A stretch of 64,000 nucleotides of DNA from a bacterium EF100-94H03 bin56 (lineage in GTDB: Bacteria > Pseudomonadota > Alphaproteobacteria > SP197), in the NCBI GenBank assembly GCA_002238685.1, contig MPMV01000013.1, forward strand, positions 1 to 64,000, given 5' to 3'. Positions 1 to 8,304 of this stretch are shown here, one piece after another. A program made the position numbers and the translations under genes. The notes beneath the pieces are model-generated. The model was not told where the DNA came from and searched no databases. It saw only the letters and a list, made by a program, of their open reading frames with translations. The first letter of the stretch is position 1. Every line of letters starts with the position of its first letter.

Positions 1-761
1 CTGTAGCGGCCGACGCTTTGCGGCAGGTCGCGGCCCCAGTAATCCGGATCACGCCGGTAGATGACGCGATGGCCCGGATCGATGGATTCGACCCGATAGG
101 GTCCTGTCCCCACCGGAATCTCGAGGCTGGTTCCGGTGAAGGTCACGGTCTCGAAATACTCCTTCGAAAGGACCGGCATGAGACCCAGGAGAAGGGGAAG
201 TTCCCAGTTGTCTCCCCTGAGGTCGAAGGAGACAGACAGCGGGCCAAGCTCTTGGACGCCTGTGACGCCGGAAAAGTAGGTCTGCGTGTGGGGACGGCCG
301 TCGTTGAGCAGGGCATCGAAGGTGAAGAGCACGTCTTCGGCCGTCACCTCGGTTCCATCATGGAAGCGGGCGCGCGGGTCCAGGTGGAAGACGATTCTCG
401 TCCGGTCATCCGCGATCTCGATGGCCCGCGCCACCTGGGGGTAGAGCGTGAACGGCTCGTCGGGAGAGCGATAGAGCAGCGACTGAAAGACGAGTGCCTT
501 AAGGCCAGCCGCGGGAAGCCCCTGGACGATGTAGGGATTCATGCTGTCGAACGTGCCGACAATGGCAAGGCTCAGGTCTCCGCCCTTGCGCGCCTCCCGG
601 TCAACCCAGGGAAAGTGGTCCCGGGGCCCGTCGGGAAAGGCCTCGTCGCCGTGCATCGAGAGAGCGTAGGTTTCTTCCGCGCCCGCTGGCGGGATGGCGA
701 TACCGGAAAGGAGCACAATCACTGCGGCGACAGACACTCCCGCGAGGAAACGGTGATGCAT
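1..761 (-). CDS. ABC transporter substrate-binding protein, family 5 (oligopeptide type), N-terminal part
   Basis: This gene enters from the right and runs off the left window edge, so only about 253 N-terminal residues are present; the family is usually 500-620 aa. The start ATG at 761 opens MHHRFLAGVSVAAVIVLL, a signal peptide with likely cleavage after PPAGA. The mature part has typical SBP_bac_5 features: GGDLSLAIVGTFDSMNP near residue 60, HDGTEVTAEDVLFTF near 145, and PVGTGPYRVESI followed by the YRRDPDYWG motif near 230-245. The family binds peptides, opines or related solutes in the periplasm and passes them to a Dpp/Opp-type permease. The permease genes would lie outside the window, so the ligand cannot be inferred here. 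Confidence 0.9.
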   Translation of the reverse strand, partial: MHHRFLAGVSVAAVIVLLSGIAIPPAGAEETYALSMHGDEAFPDGPRDHFPWVDREARKGGDLSLAIVGTFDSMNPYIVQGLPAAGLKALVFQSLLYRSPDEPFTLYPQVARAIEIADDRTRIVFHLDPRARFHDGTEVTAEDVLFTFDALLNDGRPHTQTYFSGVTGVQELGPLSVSFDLRGDNWELPLLLGLMPVLSKEYFETVTFTGTSLEIPVGTGPYRVESIDPGHRVIYRRDPDYWGRDLPQSVGRY

Positions 762-1558
762 GGCAGGCTCGGTCTTGCTGTCTCGATCGTCACCAACGGC
801 GCCGCCGACGCAACAGGTTTCTGGGGCGGCGAACGAATGGCGCCGGATCAGGTTGACCGGACCATGGACAGAGGGGAAGACTTGACCTTGTCTCCCGATG
901 GGCACACACAATCACCCAATCACCCCTGCGATTTCGACTGCAGGGCGCGGGGCCGCTTCGGCGGCCCCTGCTTTCTGGGCAGTCTCCGATGTGCACACTC
1001 AATTGAATCGATGGGTTCAACCTCTGCTCCGGGGCGCTCATGGGTACACCTTTACAGTGGCTGGACTTGGTTGCCTGGGCCAAGAGAGTGCTCCAGCCGC
1101 ATCACCAGAACTGAAGGTTCGGTACTTCACCGCGAAGGTCTCGGAGAAAATCCGGGATCCGACGAAACCGCATCGGCAAAACAGCAATTTGCAGAGGACA
1201 CCGTTGCCCGATGTGACTTCGCCGGGCGTTCGGGTTCAAAGGAATGTGGCGACCCCGGTTGCCACCGGCGCCGGGTTTGGGCCACGTCTGCGCCCTGATG
1301 GCGGCCCCGCCATCCCACGGTGGAGAGCACCGGCAGCGCGGACGATGCAAGATCGGTCAGGCAGGCCATCGTCGCGCCATTCCCCGACGGCGTGCCGGTG
1401 AAATGGACGGGCGTGGAGGCCGCGGCGTCAACCGGCCCATCCCGGATTATCGTCCCGTTGAAGCACCGTGCCGCACCCGTTATGTCTGGGTCCGCGGAAC
1501 GAAACCAAAGAAGGAACGGCCGGCGCGCAGAAACCGCCCGGAGTCGGGGACGACATCC
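762..1558. other. intergenic stretch, no gene recognised
   Basis: About 800 bases separate the leftward binding-protein gene from the rightward transhydrogenase gene. All frames that stay open here give low-complexity Arg/Pro/Ser-rich translations with no recognisable domain, typical of antisense frames in GC-rich DNA. The only structure I see is a strong hairpin near 949-968. Promoters for both divergent genes should be in this stretch, but no convincing -35/-10 pair was found. Confidence 0.5.
949..968 (+). terminator. GC hairpin with TTCG tetraloop, possible terminator
   Basis: The 8-bp perfect stem GGGGCCGC/GCGGCCCC encloses a TTCG loop, and the right arm is followed by TGCTTTCTG. A second small stem, CCCTGC/GCAGGG, lies just upstream at 924-945. 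The T-tract is poor, so this is only a candidate terminator on the + strand. No + strand gene is recognised upstream of it, so it might instead end an unrecognised small RNA. Confidence 0.4.
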
Positions 1559-2971
1559 ATGGAAGGCGAGTTTGACTTCGATCTGATCTGCATCGGAAGC
1601 GGGCCCGCGGGTCAGCGCGCCGCCGTGCAGGCCGCGAAGCTGCGCAAGCGGGTGGCGGTCGTGGAGCGCGGCCTCGATGTGGGCGGCGTCTGCGTTCATA
1701 CCGGCACCATACCGTCCAAGACCTTCCGCGAGGCGGTTCTCACCTTCAACGGACAGCACCGTGGCGCGGCCTATCAGCACAACCGCTCGGGAGGAATCGG
1801 CCACGACGAACGGCCGACAGCCGAAACACTGCTGTCGCGCGTGGGCGCGATCGTCAGGACCGAGGCCCGGGTGCAGCAGGACCAGTTGCGGCGCAACGGT
1901 GTCGCCGTCGTGCCCGGCACCGCGACGCTGACCGGCCCCAACGGTGTTCTGGTCCACGGACCGGCGGGCAACCGCGAATTGACGGCCCACAACATGCTGA
2001 TCGCGGTTGGCACAAGGCCCTCGCCCAACATGGACATGCCCACGGGTCTGCCGTGCGTCATCACGAGCGACGACATTCTCAAGCTGGGAGAGCTGCCGCG
2101 CAGCATGATCGTGGTGGGCTGCGGAGTGATCGGCGTGGAGTACGCCTCGATGTTCGCCGCGCTCGGCGTGAAGGTGACGGTGGTCGACGGCCGCGAGCGA
2201 CCACTGGAGTTTCTCGATGGCGAGATCATCGACGAACTGATCCACCAGATGCGCAACAACATGGTGACCTTCCGTCTGGGCGAATCGGTCGAGCACGTCG
2301 ACCAATACGAAGGACCGCCCCTTCAGGCGCTGGTCCACCTGCAGTCGGGAAAGCGTCTGGTGGCCGATCTCGTGCTGGCCTGCACCGGCCGGGTCGGCGC
2401 CTCTGAGGCCCTCGACCTGGAACGCGCCGGCCTGAGCGCCGATACCCGCGGTCGCATCAAGGTGGGCGGAGACTACCGCTCCGCGGTGCCCAACATCTTC
2501 GCGGCCGGCGACGTCATCGGATTTCCGAGCCTCGCGGCGACGTCATCGGAACAGGGCCGGTTGGCCGCGCGCCATGCCTTCGGCCTGTCCGCCGAACCCA
2601 TGCCCGACCACTTTCCGGTCGGCATCTACGCCATCCCCGAGATTTCCATGGTTGGCCAGACGGAGCTGGCGCTGACCCGACAGAAGGTGCCCTACGAGAC
2701 CGGCATCGCCCGCTATCGCGAGATCGCCCGAGGCCAGATCCTGGGTGACGATTCGGGCATGCTGAAGCTGATCTTCCATGCCGAGGACCACACGCTGCTG
2801 GGCGTTCACATCATCGGCTCGGGTGCCACCGAACTGGTCCACATCGGTCAGGCGGTGATCGGACTCGGCGGGGGACTCGATTACTTCATCACCACCGTCT
2901 TCAACTATCCGACGCTCGCCGAGTGCTACAAGGTCGCGGCGCTGGACGCCCACAACAAGATGCTTCTCTAG
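1559..2971 (+). CDS. sthA: soluble pyridine nucleotide transhydrogenase, SthA type
   Basis: The 470-aa flavoprotein of the class I pyridine nucleotide-disulfide oxidoreductase family equilibrates NADPH + NAD+ with NADP+ + NADH in the cytoplasm. The FAD-binding motif GSGPAG is near residue 12 and a second dinucleotide motif, GCGVIGVEYASM, near 185. The redox-site loop reads GGVCVHTGTIPSK, so only one of the two cysteines of dihydrolipoamide dehydrogenases is present, as in E. coli SthA. The FAD motif NIFAAGDVIG is near 310 and the C-terminal dimerisation domain is complete. The ATG at 1559 fits the family length; an upstream open extension has no homology-like content. A hairpin overlaps the stop codon. 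Confidence 0.92.
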   Translation: MEGEFDFDLICIGSGPAGQRAAVQAAKLRKRVAVVERGLDVGGVCVHTGTIPSKTFREAVLTFNGQHRGAAYQHNRSGGIGHDERPTAETLLSRVGAIVRTEARVQQDQLRRNGVAVVPGTATLTGPNGVLVHGPAGNRELTAHNMLIAVGTRPSPNMDMPTGLPCVITSDDILKLGELPRSMIVVGCGVIGVEYASMFAALGVKVTVVDGRERPLEFLDGEIIDELIHQMRNNMVTFRLGESVEHVDQYEGPPLQALVHLQSGKRLVADLVLACTGRVGASEALDLERAGLSADTRGRIKVGGDYRSAVPNIFAAGDVIGFPSLAATSSEQGRLAARHAFGLSAEPMPDHFPVGIYAIPEISMVGQTELALTRQKVPYETGIARYREIARGQILGDDSGMLKLIFHAEDHTLLGVHIIGSGATELVHIGQAVIGLGGGLDYFITTVFNYPTLAECYKVAALDAHNKMLL

Positions 2972-2991
2972 CGGATCTCCGGCGATCCGCT
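2970..2991. terminator. bidirectional hairpin between convergent genes
   Basis: AGCGGATC and GATCCGCT form an 8-bp perfect stem with a 6-base loop, exactly between the convergent ends of sthA (stop at 2971) and the NTF2-like gene (stop from 2992). The flanks are only weakly T-rich on either strand. The position suggests it ends transcription in both directions. Confidence 0.5.
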
Positions 2992-3432
2992 TCAGGCCGG
3001 CCGGTGTGCCGGCGCGCCGACGGCCAGGCCGAGGTCCTGCATGACGCTGGCAGGATTGTAGTAGGCAACGATCCTGGAAATCCGGCCGTCCCGGAAGTCG
3101 GCGATCATCGCGAAATCGAAGGCGATCCGGGCTCCGGCCGCCGCGATTCCGTAAAGTGGCGCACCGTCGTGTGTCATCTCGAGGCGGATCTCCGTCGCGA
3201 CGCGGCAGTCGCCGATTGTCTTGCGCAAGGGCGTGGCGCGGCGGTCGCTCGACGCCTCGAACCAGCCCGAAGCATAACGCCTGAACGCATCGAGGCCGTG
3301 AAGCGGTTCCTGTCCGGCGTTGTCGCTGTAGACGATATCCTCGGCACATCCCGCGACGAAGCCGTCGAGATCGCCGGCCGAAAAAGCCGCCCAGGCCGTG
3401 TCGATCGCTTCACTCATCCGTTCGGGCGTCAT
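2992..3432 (-). CDS. SnoaL/NTF2-like family protein
   Basis: The 146-aa protein has the sequence pattern of the cone-shaped NTF2-like/SnoaL fold. It starts with a helix (AIDTAWAAFSAGDLDGF) and continues with strands and helices such as GLDAFRRYASGW and RIAFDFAMIADFRDGRI, ending near VAYYNPASVM. The fold serves isomerases, hydrolases and non-enzymatic binders, so no reaction is assigned. I chose the ATG at 3432 because AGAGGTGACG lies directly upstream and the family begins here; a longer frame to 3621 adds only low-complexity sequence. The gene is transcribed alone and converges on sthA. Confidence 0.8.
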   Translation of the reverse strand: MTPERMSEAIDTAWAAFSAGDLDGFVAGCAEDIVYSDNAGQEPLHGLDAFRRYASGWFEASSDRRATPLRKTIGDCRVATEIRLEMTHDGAPLYGIAAAGARIAFDFAMIADFRDGRISRIVAYYNPASVMQDLGLAVGAPAHRPA

Positions 3433-3860
3433 CGTCACCTCTCCAGGGTCTCTTCCGACAGGTGGCGATTCTATCCGGCGGACCGGCCGCGCGTCCAAGG
3501 GAACGACCGTTGGACGATCAGGGCCGTTCGATCCCGGCGCCCAGCTTCCAATTCTTTTTTGCGCGACCATGGCGGTGCTTGCTGATGCGCGTGATGACAT
3601 CGGCCGTACGCATCGAGACAAGTACCGTCGGACATGTCGCGGGTGTTGCGCTCGTCATCGATCCGGGCAACGCACACCGCGGCGAGGTAGCGATGGTCCC
3701 GTCGGCATCGTTCGGCATGACACGCAGGGAGTGGCGGGAAGACGCGATCGCCTTGCGGTTTGACAAATCGGCCCCGGACTCGAAGGGTTCGGACACTGTA
3801 CCGCGGACCAGAAAACCGGCCCGGCGTACAAGGAACATGCGGACGAGCCGGGGAAGCGGG
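3433..3860. other. intergenic stretch, no gene recognised
   Basis: About 430 bases lie between the divergent NTF2-like and hydantoinase A genes. The hydantoinase frame stays open upstream to 3462, but the added residues show no family similarity, so I treat them as untranslated. No clear promoter, operator or RNA structure was seen. Confidence 0.45.
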
Positions 3861-5927
3861 ATGTCCTATCGCGTCGGAGTCGATATCGGAGGCACGTTCA
3901 CCGACTTCTTCGTGTTCGACGAATCGACCCTGGAGACACAGGCCCTGAAGGTGCCGTCGCGCCCCGACATGCCGGGTGCCGAGGTTCTGGAGGGAATCCG
4001 CCAGCTCGAGGCGCGCTTCGGCATCGCCCCGGGCGAGATCGCCTACTTCAGTCACGGCACCACCGTGGGCGTGAACACGGTGATCCAGCGCCAGGGTATC
4101 AGGCTCTGCCATTTCACGACCGAGGGGTTCATCGACGTGCTGGAGGTGGCACGGCTGAGAACGCCTGATGTCTACGACCTGCTTTCGAAACGCCCCGCGC
4201 CCCTGATCCCCAGGGAGCGGGTCTTTCCGGTCGCGGGACGTCTGGCAAGCGACGGCAGCGAACTTCAGCCGGTCGACAGGGCCAGCGTCGAGGCCGCCAT
4301 CGGGAAGGCACGCGAGGCGCGCGCCGAGGGAATCGTCGTGGCGCTCCTGAACGCCTACCGCAATCCTGCCCACGAACACGAGGTGGCCGCCCTGGTGCGG
4401 GAGATGGCGCCGGAGCTTCCCGTGTTCTGCTCCACCGACGTCTGGTCGATCATCCGCGAGTACGAACGCACGATCACCGCCGTCATCCACGCCTATGTGC
4501 AGCCACGCGTCAGCCGCTACCTGGCCTCGCTGCAGGACGCGCTGCGCGAGGCGGGCGTGCCGGCCGAGCCGCTTGTCACGAAGTCGAACGGCGGGGTGAT
4601 GAGCGCCGAGATGGGCAAGACCGCCTGCGCCCAGATGATCATGTCGGGCACCGCTTCAGGCGTGATCGGCGCAAGCCATATCGCCGCGCTCTCCGGATAC
4701 CGTGACGCCATCAGCTTCGATGTCGGCGGTACCAGCGCCGATGTCGCATTCATCGCCGAAGGCCGGCCGCAGTACGGTATCGGAGAGATGATTGGCGAGT
4801 TCCCGATCTACATCCCGACGGTGTCGGTCACCTCTATCGGCGCGGGCGGCGGATCGATTGCCCGGATCGATGATGTCGGAGTGCTGAAGGTGGGACCCGA
4901 AAGCGCCGGTGCGGTGCCGGGTCCGGCCTGCTACGGCAAGGGCGGCGAGCGACCCACGTTGACCGACGCCTTCGCCGTCCTGGGTTACGTCGGCCAGAGC
5001 GCCCTCGGCCATGGCGCGGTCCGGGTGGACATCGACGCCGCGCGCCGCGCCGTTGGCGCGCTCGCCGGACGCATGGAGTGCAGTGTCGAGGAAACGGCGG
5101 AGGCGATCGTCCGGGTCTCGGTATCCGGCATGTACCTGGAAGTCTCGAAGCTGGTGTCGTCCTACGGCATCGATCCGCGCGACAACGCCCTGATCGCCTT
5201 CGGCGGCGCGGGACCCATGATCGCCTGCTTCCTGGCTCGCGAACTCAACATGTCGACCGTGGTGATACCGCCCGCACCCGGCGTTCTGAGCGCCATGGGC
5301 GGACTGATCGCTGATCTGAAGAACGATTTCGTCCGGACGATCTACGCCGATGTCAACGCCATGACGGCACCGGCGATCCGGGAAGGCTTCGAATCCCTGC
5401 GGGCCCTGGGCGAACGATGGCTGCACCACGAGCAGCGCTACGATGGGCCCGCCGTCTACATCCACTCGGCGGACATGCGCTACAAGGGTCAGTCCTTCGA
5501 GATCGAGGCGTTCCTCGATGCCGACGCTATCGAAACGGGCGACGTCGCGTCGCTCGAGGAGGCATTTCACGCCGCCCACGAGCAGCTCTACGCCCATGCG
5601 GACCGGGCGGCGCCGGTCCAGATCGTCAACCTGCGTCTGGTTGCGCAGGGCCGGACCCCGAAACCCCGTTTCGAATTCGTCGACGGGACGCCGGCCACCG
5701 TGGAGCCGGAGGGCCGGGTTCCGGTCCACGCGGACGGACGGACCGTCCGGGCTGCGCTGTTTCGACGCGAAACCCTGCGCCCCGGACACACCTTCGACGG
5801 CCCGGCCGTCGTCTCGCAAAGCGACACCACCGTCTGCGTGGCGGAGGACTTCCGTGCCCGTGTCGACGGCTACGGCCACCTGATCCTGACCCAGAGAGGG
5901 GAAACCCGATGCCGATCGACAAGGTGA
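3861..5927 (+). CDS. hydantoinase/oxoprolinase family protein, HyuA-type subunit
   Basis: The 688-aa protein begins MSYRVGVDIGGTFTDF, the actin-like ATPase phosphate-binding opening of the hydantoinase A/oxoprolinase family. SHGTTVGVNTVIQR follows near residue 70 and a second ATPase block, FDVGGTSADVAF, near 290. The C-terminal hydantoinase domain contains AFGGAGPMIACFLARELN. These proteins pair with HyuB subunits in ATP-dependent opening of N-methylhydantoin or 5-oxoproline; related pairs carboxylate ketones. The start at 3861 is preceded by GGGGAAGCGG. The gene overlaps hyuB by 19 bases, which supports a two-subunit complex. The substrate is not readable from sequence. Confidence 0.9.
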   Translation: MSYRVGVDIGGTFTDFFVFDESTLETQALKVPSRPDMPGAEVLEGIRQLEARFGIAPGEIAYFSHGTTVGVNTVIQRQGIRLCHFTTEGFIDVLEVARLRTPDVYDLLSKRPAPLIPRERVFPVAGRLASDGSELQPVDRASVEAAIGKAREARAEGIVVALLNAYRNPAHEHEVAALVREMAPELPVFCSTDVWSIIREYERTITAVIHAYVQPRVSRYLASLQDALREAGVPAEPLVTKSNGGVMSAEMGKTACAQMIMSGTASGVIGASHIAALSGYRDAISFDVGGTSADVAFIAEGRPQYGIGEMIGEFPIYIPTVSVTSIGAGGGSIARIDDVGVLKVGPESAGAVPGPACYGKGGERPTLTDAFAVLGYVGQSALGHGAVRVDIDAARRAVGALAGRMECSVEETAEAIVRVSVSGMYLEVSKLVSSYGIDPRDNALIAFGGAGPMIACFLARELNMSTVVIPPAPGVLSAMGGLIADLKNDFVRTIYADVNAMTAPAIREGFESLRALGERWLHHEQRYDGPAVYIHSADMRYKGQSFEIEAFLDADAIETGDVASLEEAFHAAHEQLYAHADRAAPVQIVNLRLVAQGRTPKPRFEFVDGTPATVEPEGRVPVHADGRTVRAALFRRETLRPGHTFDGPAVVSQSDTTVCVAEDFRARVDGYGHLILTQRGETRCRSTR

Positions 5928-7909
5928 CCCTGCAGATCCTCTCCAATCACTGCCAGGCGGCTGCCGAAGCCATGGCGCGCACACTGCTGCGCACGGCCCA
6001 TTCGACCTTCGTGAAGGAAAGCGAGGACTTCACCTGCGGCCTCGTGACACCCGAGGGCAAGACCTTCGCTTCGCCTTTCGATTTTGGAGCCACATGGTTC
6101 GTCGGCCTCGACTACGCGCGCGGCCTGAGCCTGATCGACCGTTACGACGAGGGCGATGTCGTCATCTGCAACGACCCCTACAGCGGGTTCGTCTGCACCC
6201 ACTCGCCCGACATGCATATCTGGAAGCCCATCTTCCACGACGGCGAGCTGGTTTGCTTCGCCGTCGGTCACGTACACAACACCGACATCGGCGGCGCCGT
6301 GCCTGCGAGCCTCTCGCGCCAGCTTACCGAGGTACACCAGGAGGGCCTGCGCCTGCCGCCGACCAGGCTCTACCGCAAGGGCGAACTGAACCGGGAACTG
6401 GTCAACATCATCATGGCCAACGTGCGCATGCCCGAACAGAACTGGGGCGACATGAAGGCCCAGTACGCCTCGGTCAACATCGGCGAGGCCAGAGTCAGGG
6501 AGATCATCGCCCGTTTTGGCATCGAGACCTTCAGGGAAGGCGTCGCGGACCTGCTGAACCTCGCCGAGGCCCAGGCGCGGCGGGTCATCCGCTCGATTCC
6601 GGACGGTGAGTACTTCTTCGCCGACTTCATGGACGAGGATTCGCCCGGCGGCTATCCGGCCCGCGTCGCCCTCAACCTGATCGTCGACGGCGACGAGATC
6701 GTCTTCGACTACACCGGCTCCGACCCCCAGCTGGCGTCGTCGATCCACGTTCCCACCGGAGGCGACGAACGGCATGTGCTGCTGATGGTGGGAGCGGTCT
6801 ATGTGCTCTACACGCTCGACCCTTCCATCCTCAGGAACTGCGGCCTGCTCCGGCCGCTGCGCTCTATCCTGCCGGAAGGCTCCATCGTAAACCCCCGGTT
6901 CCCGGCCGCGGTCGGCATGAGGAGCCTTGGCGTGGGGCGCCTCATGTCGACTATCTTTGGCGCGTTCGCCCAGGCCCTGCCCGACCGGTTGCAGGGCGGT
7001 CCGGGAAGCGGCGGCCCCCTGCTCAACGTGCGCACCACCGACAATCGCACGGGCAGGAGCGTGATGGCGAACATCAGCCCGATCACCGCCGGCGCCGGCG
7101 CGAGCGCAGCGGGCGACGGCTCGGAAGGCTGCGGCGCCAATCAGGCGTTCTTCAAGAACACTCCTGCCGAGATCAACGAGGCCGAAGTGCCGATCCGCAT
7201 CCTGGAGTACGGCCTCGCTCCCGACTCGGCGGGCGCGGGACGGCATCGCGGCGGCCTTTCGACCACCATGCTGTTCCAGGTGTTCGCACCGCACACCGTG
7301 CTCACGGCGCGTAACCGCGACCGCATGGTCTTCACGCCGTGGGGGATCGCGGGTGGTGCGGCGGGCAAATCCTCCCGGTTCATCCGCAATCCTGGAACGA
7401 CCTGCGAGGTCGACCTCGGCAACACCGACGTCGTGACGGTCGAACCCGGCGACATCATCCGCATCACGGCGGCCGGCGGCGGCGGATGGGGCCCGGCCCA
7501 CGAGCGCGATCCCCGGGCCGTTCTGGCCGATGTCAGGGGCGGTTTCGTAACCGTCGAGGGCGCTGCGCGTGACTACGGCGTGGTGATCCGCAACGGTGCT
7601 ATCGACGAGGGCGCGACCGCCGCGCGCCGCCGCGCCATGGCGGCCGGCGCCGGCAACGAGTTCTTCGGCCACAGTCCGGGCCGCGTTGCCTTCGAGAAGG
7701 TCTGGACCCCCCAGCTCTACGACCGCCTGATGGACCTCCTGTGGCGCGTGCCGGTCAACTGGCGGTTTCTCGTCAAGCATCGCCTGTTCGCCGCCGTCGC
7801 GGCGCTCGACACCGACAATGTCGATCCCGATGCGCTCGACGGCGCGCTGGCCGCCCTCATCGACGAGCACCCTCAATTGCGCGAGTGGGTGGCGGCCGAC
7901 CGGACATGA
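5909..7909 (+). CDS. hydantoinase B family protein, HyuB-type subunit
   Basis: The 666-aa protein opens MPIDKVTLQILSNHCQAAAE, standard for the hydantoinase B/oxoprolinase family. Other family features are FVKESEDFTCGLVTPEG near residue 35, NDPYSGFVCTHSPDM near 90, and the Gly-rich stretches GGPGSGGPLLN and ITAAGGGGWGPAHERDP near the C-terminus. It is the partner of the HyuA-type subunit, whose 3' end it overlaps, and the two are surely co-transcribed. The C-terminus carries an extra segment of about 100 residues after the usual GGGG-W-G end, which may be lineage specific. A 64-codon frame starts inside its stop codon. Confidence 0.9.
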   Translation: MPIDKVTLQILSNHCQAAAEAMARTLLRTAHSTFVKESEDFTCGLVTPEGKTFASPFDFGATWFVGLDYARGLSLIDRYDEGDVVICNDPYSGFVCTHSPDMHIWKPIFHDGELVCFAVGHVHNTDIGGAVPASLSRQLTEVHQEGLRLPPTRLYRKGELNRELVNIIMANVRMPEQNWGDMKAQYASVNIGEARVREIIARFGIETFREGVADLLNLAEAQARRVIRSIPDGEYFFADFMDEDSPGGYPARVALNLIVDGDEIVFDYTGSDPQLASSIHVPTGGDERHVLLMVGAVYVLYTLDPSILRNCGLLRPLRSILPEGSIVNPRFPAAVGMRSLGVGRLMSTIFGAFAQALPDRLQGGPGSGGPLLNVRTTDNRTGRSVMANISPITAGAGASAAGDGSEGCGANQAFFKNTPAEINEAEVPIRILEYGLAPDSAGAGRHRGGLSTTMLFQVFAPHTVLTARNRDRMVFTPWGIAGGAAGKSSRFIRNPGTTCEVDLGNTDVVTVEPGDIIRITAAGGGGWGPAHERDPRAVLADVRGGFVTVEGAARDYGVVIRNGAIDEGATAARRRAMAAGAGNEFFGHSPGRVAFEKVWTPQLYDRLMDLLWRVPVNWRFLVKHRLFAAVAALDTDNVDPDALDGALAALIDEHPQLREWVAADRT

Positions 7910-8100
7910 GCGGCGCAAACAAGGCCGAAGTCCTTCGCGGCGCCTTCGACCAGGGCGGGCGACCCGACGCCAGGAGCGGCCAGGGCGGATTCGCCTGGAA
8001 ACGGGCGGGGGGGGCGACCCGACGCCAGGAGCGGCCAGGCGATATTCGCCTGGAACGTGCGGGGCGGACTTCCGGCGACGAGGGCGGCGCTGGGTCATGA
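7906..8100 (+). CDS. small hypothetical ORF overlapping hyuB (doubtful)
   Basis: An ATGA overlap joins the hyuB stop to a 64-codon frame beginning MSGANKAEVLRGAFDQGG. Most of it is encoded by the 55-bp tandem repeat, which explains the repeated Arg/Gly-rich translation. I do not recognise a family. The start arrangement looks like translational coupling, but the repetitive content suggests the frame may be a by-product of the repeat, or the stub of a lost third gene. Confidence 0.25.
   Translation: MSGANKAEVLRGAFDQGGRPDARSGQGGFAWKRAGGATRRQERPGDIRLERAGRTSGDEGGAGS
7957..8065. repeat. two-copy 55-bp tandem repeat containing palindromes
   Basis: Two direct copies begin at 7957 and 8012. The first 28 bases are identical, and the copies differ at only a few positions over the first 40. 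Each copy ends in an inverted repeat; in copy 2 it is perfect, CCAGGCGA-TAT-TCGCCTGG at 8035-8053, and in copy 1 (7980-7998) it is imperfect. The pattern resembles a REP-type palindromic element. It lies immediately after the hydantoinase pair, where it could stabilise or terminate the transcript. Confidence 0.6.
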
Positions 8101-8304
8101 CCGCGCGGTGGCAGCCTGAGGCTGCCGGAAGCAGGCATTCAACCCCAAGGCAACCGGACCCGGCTGCCGCACGGAGACGTTCCGGCCCTTCTCGGTTCGC
8201 GGCGGTCTGCAGCCCGACTCTTCATCCGGTTGGTTGACCGACCTGTGCGCCTTGCCTACCGTCCCTGCGGAAGGCATGCCAATGCCGAGGGGGATGGCAG
8301 ACCG

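Noticed and set aside
1009-1040. A T-loop-like GGGTTCAACC suggesting a tRNA
   Set aside because: No acceptor, D or anticodon stems can be drawn around it.
18-1298. A 426-codon + strand frame at the left edge
   Set aside because: It is antisense to the binding-protein gene, which has a signal peptide and family motifs on the other strand; the + frame is low-complexity and crosses the gap.
1127-2338. A 403-codon minus frame
   Set aside because: It is the antisense shadow of sthA, His/Arg-rich with no domain.
7957-8065. CRISPR-like array
   Set aside because: There are only two directly abutting copies with no spacers and no cas genes.
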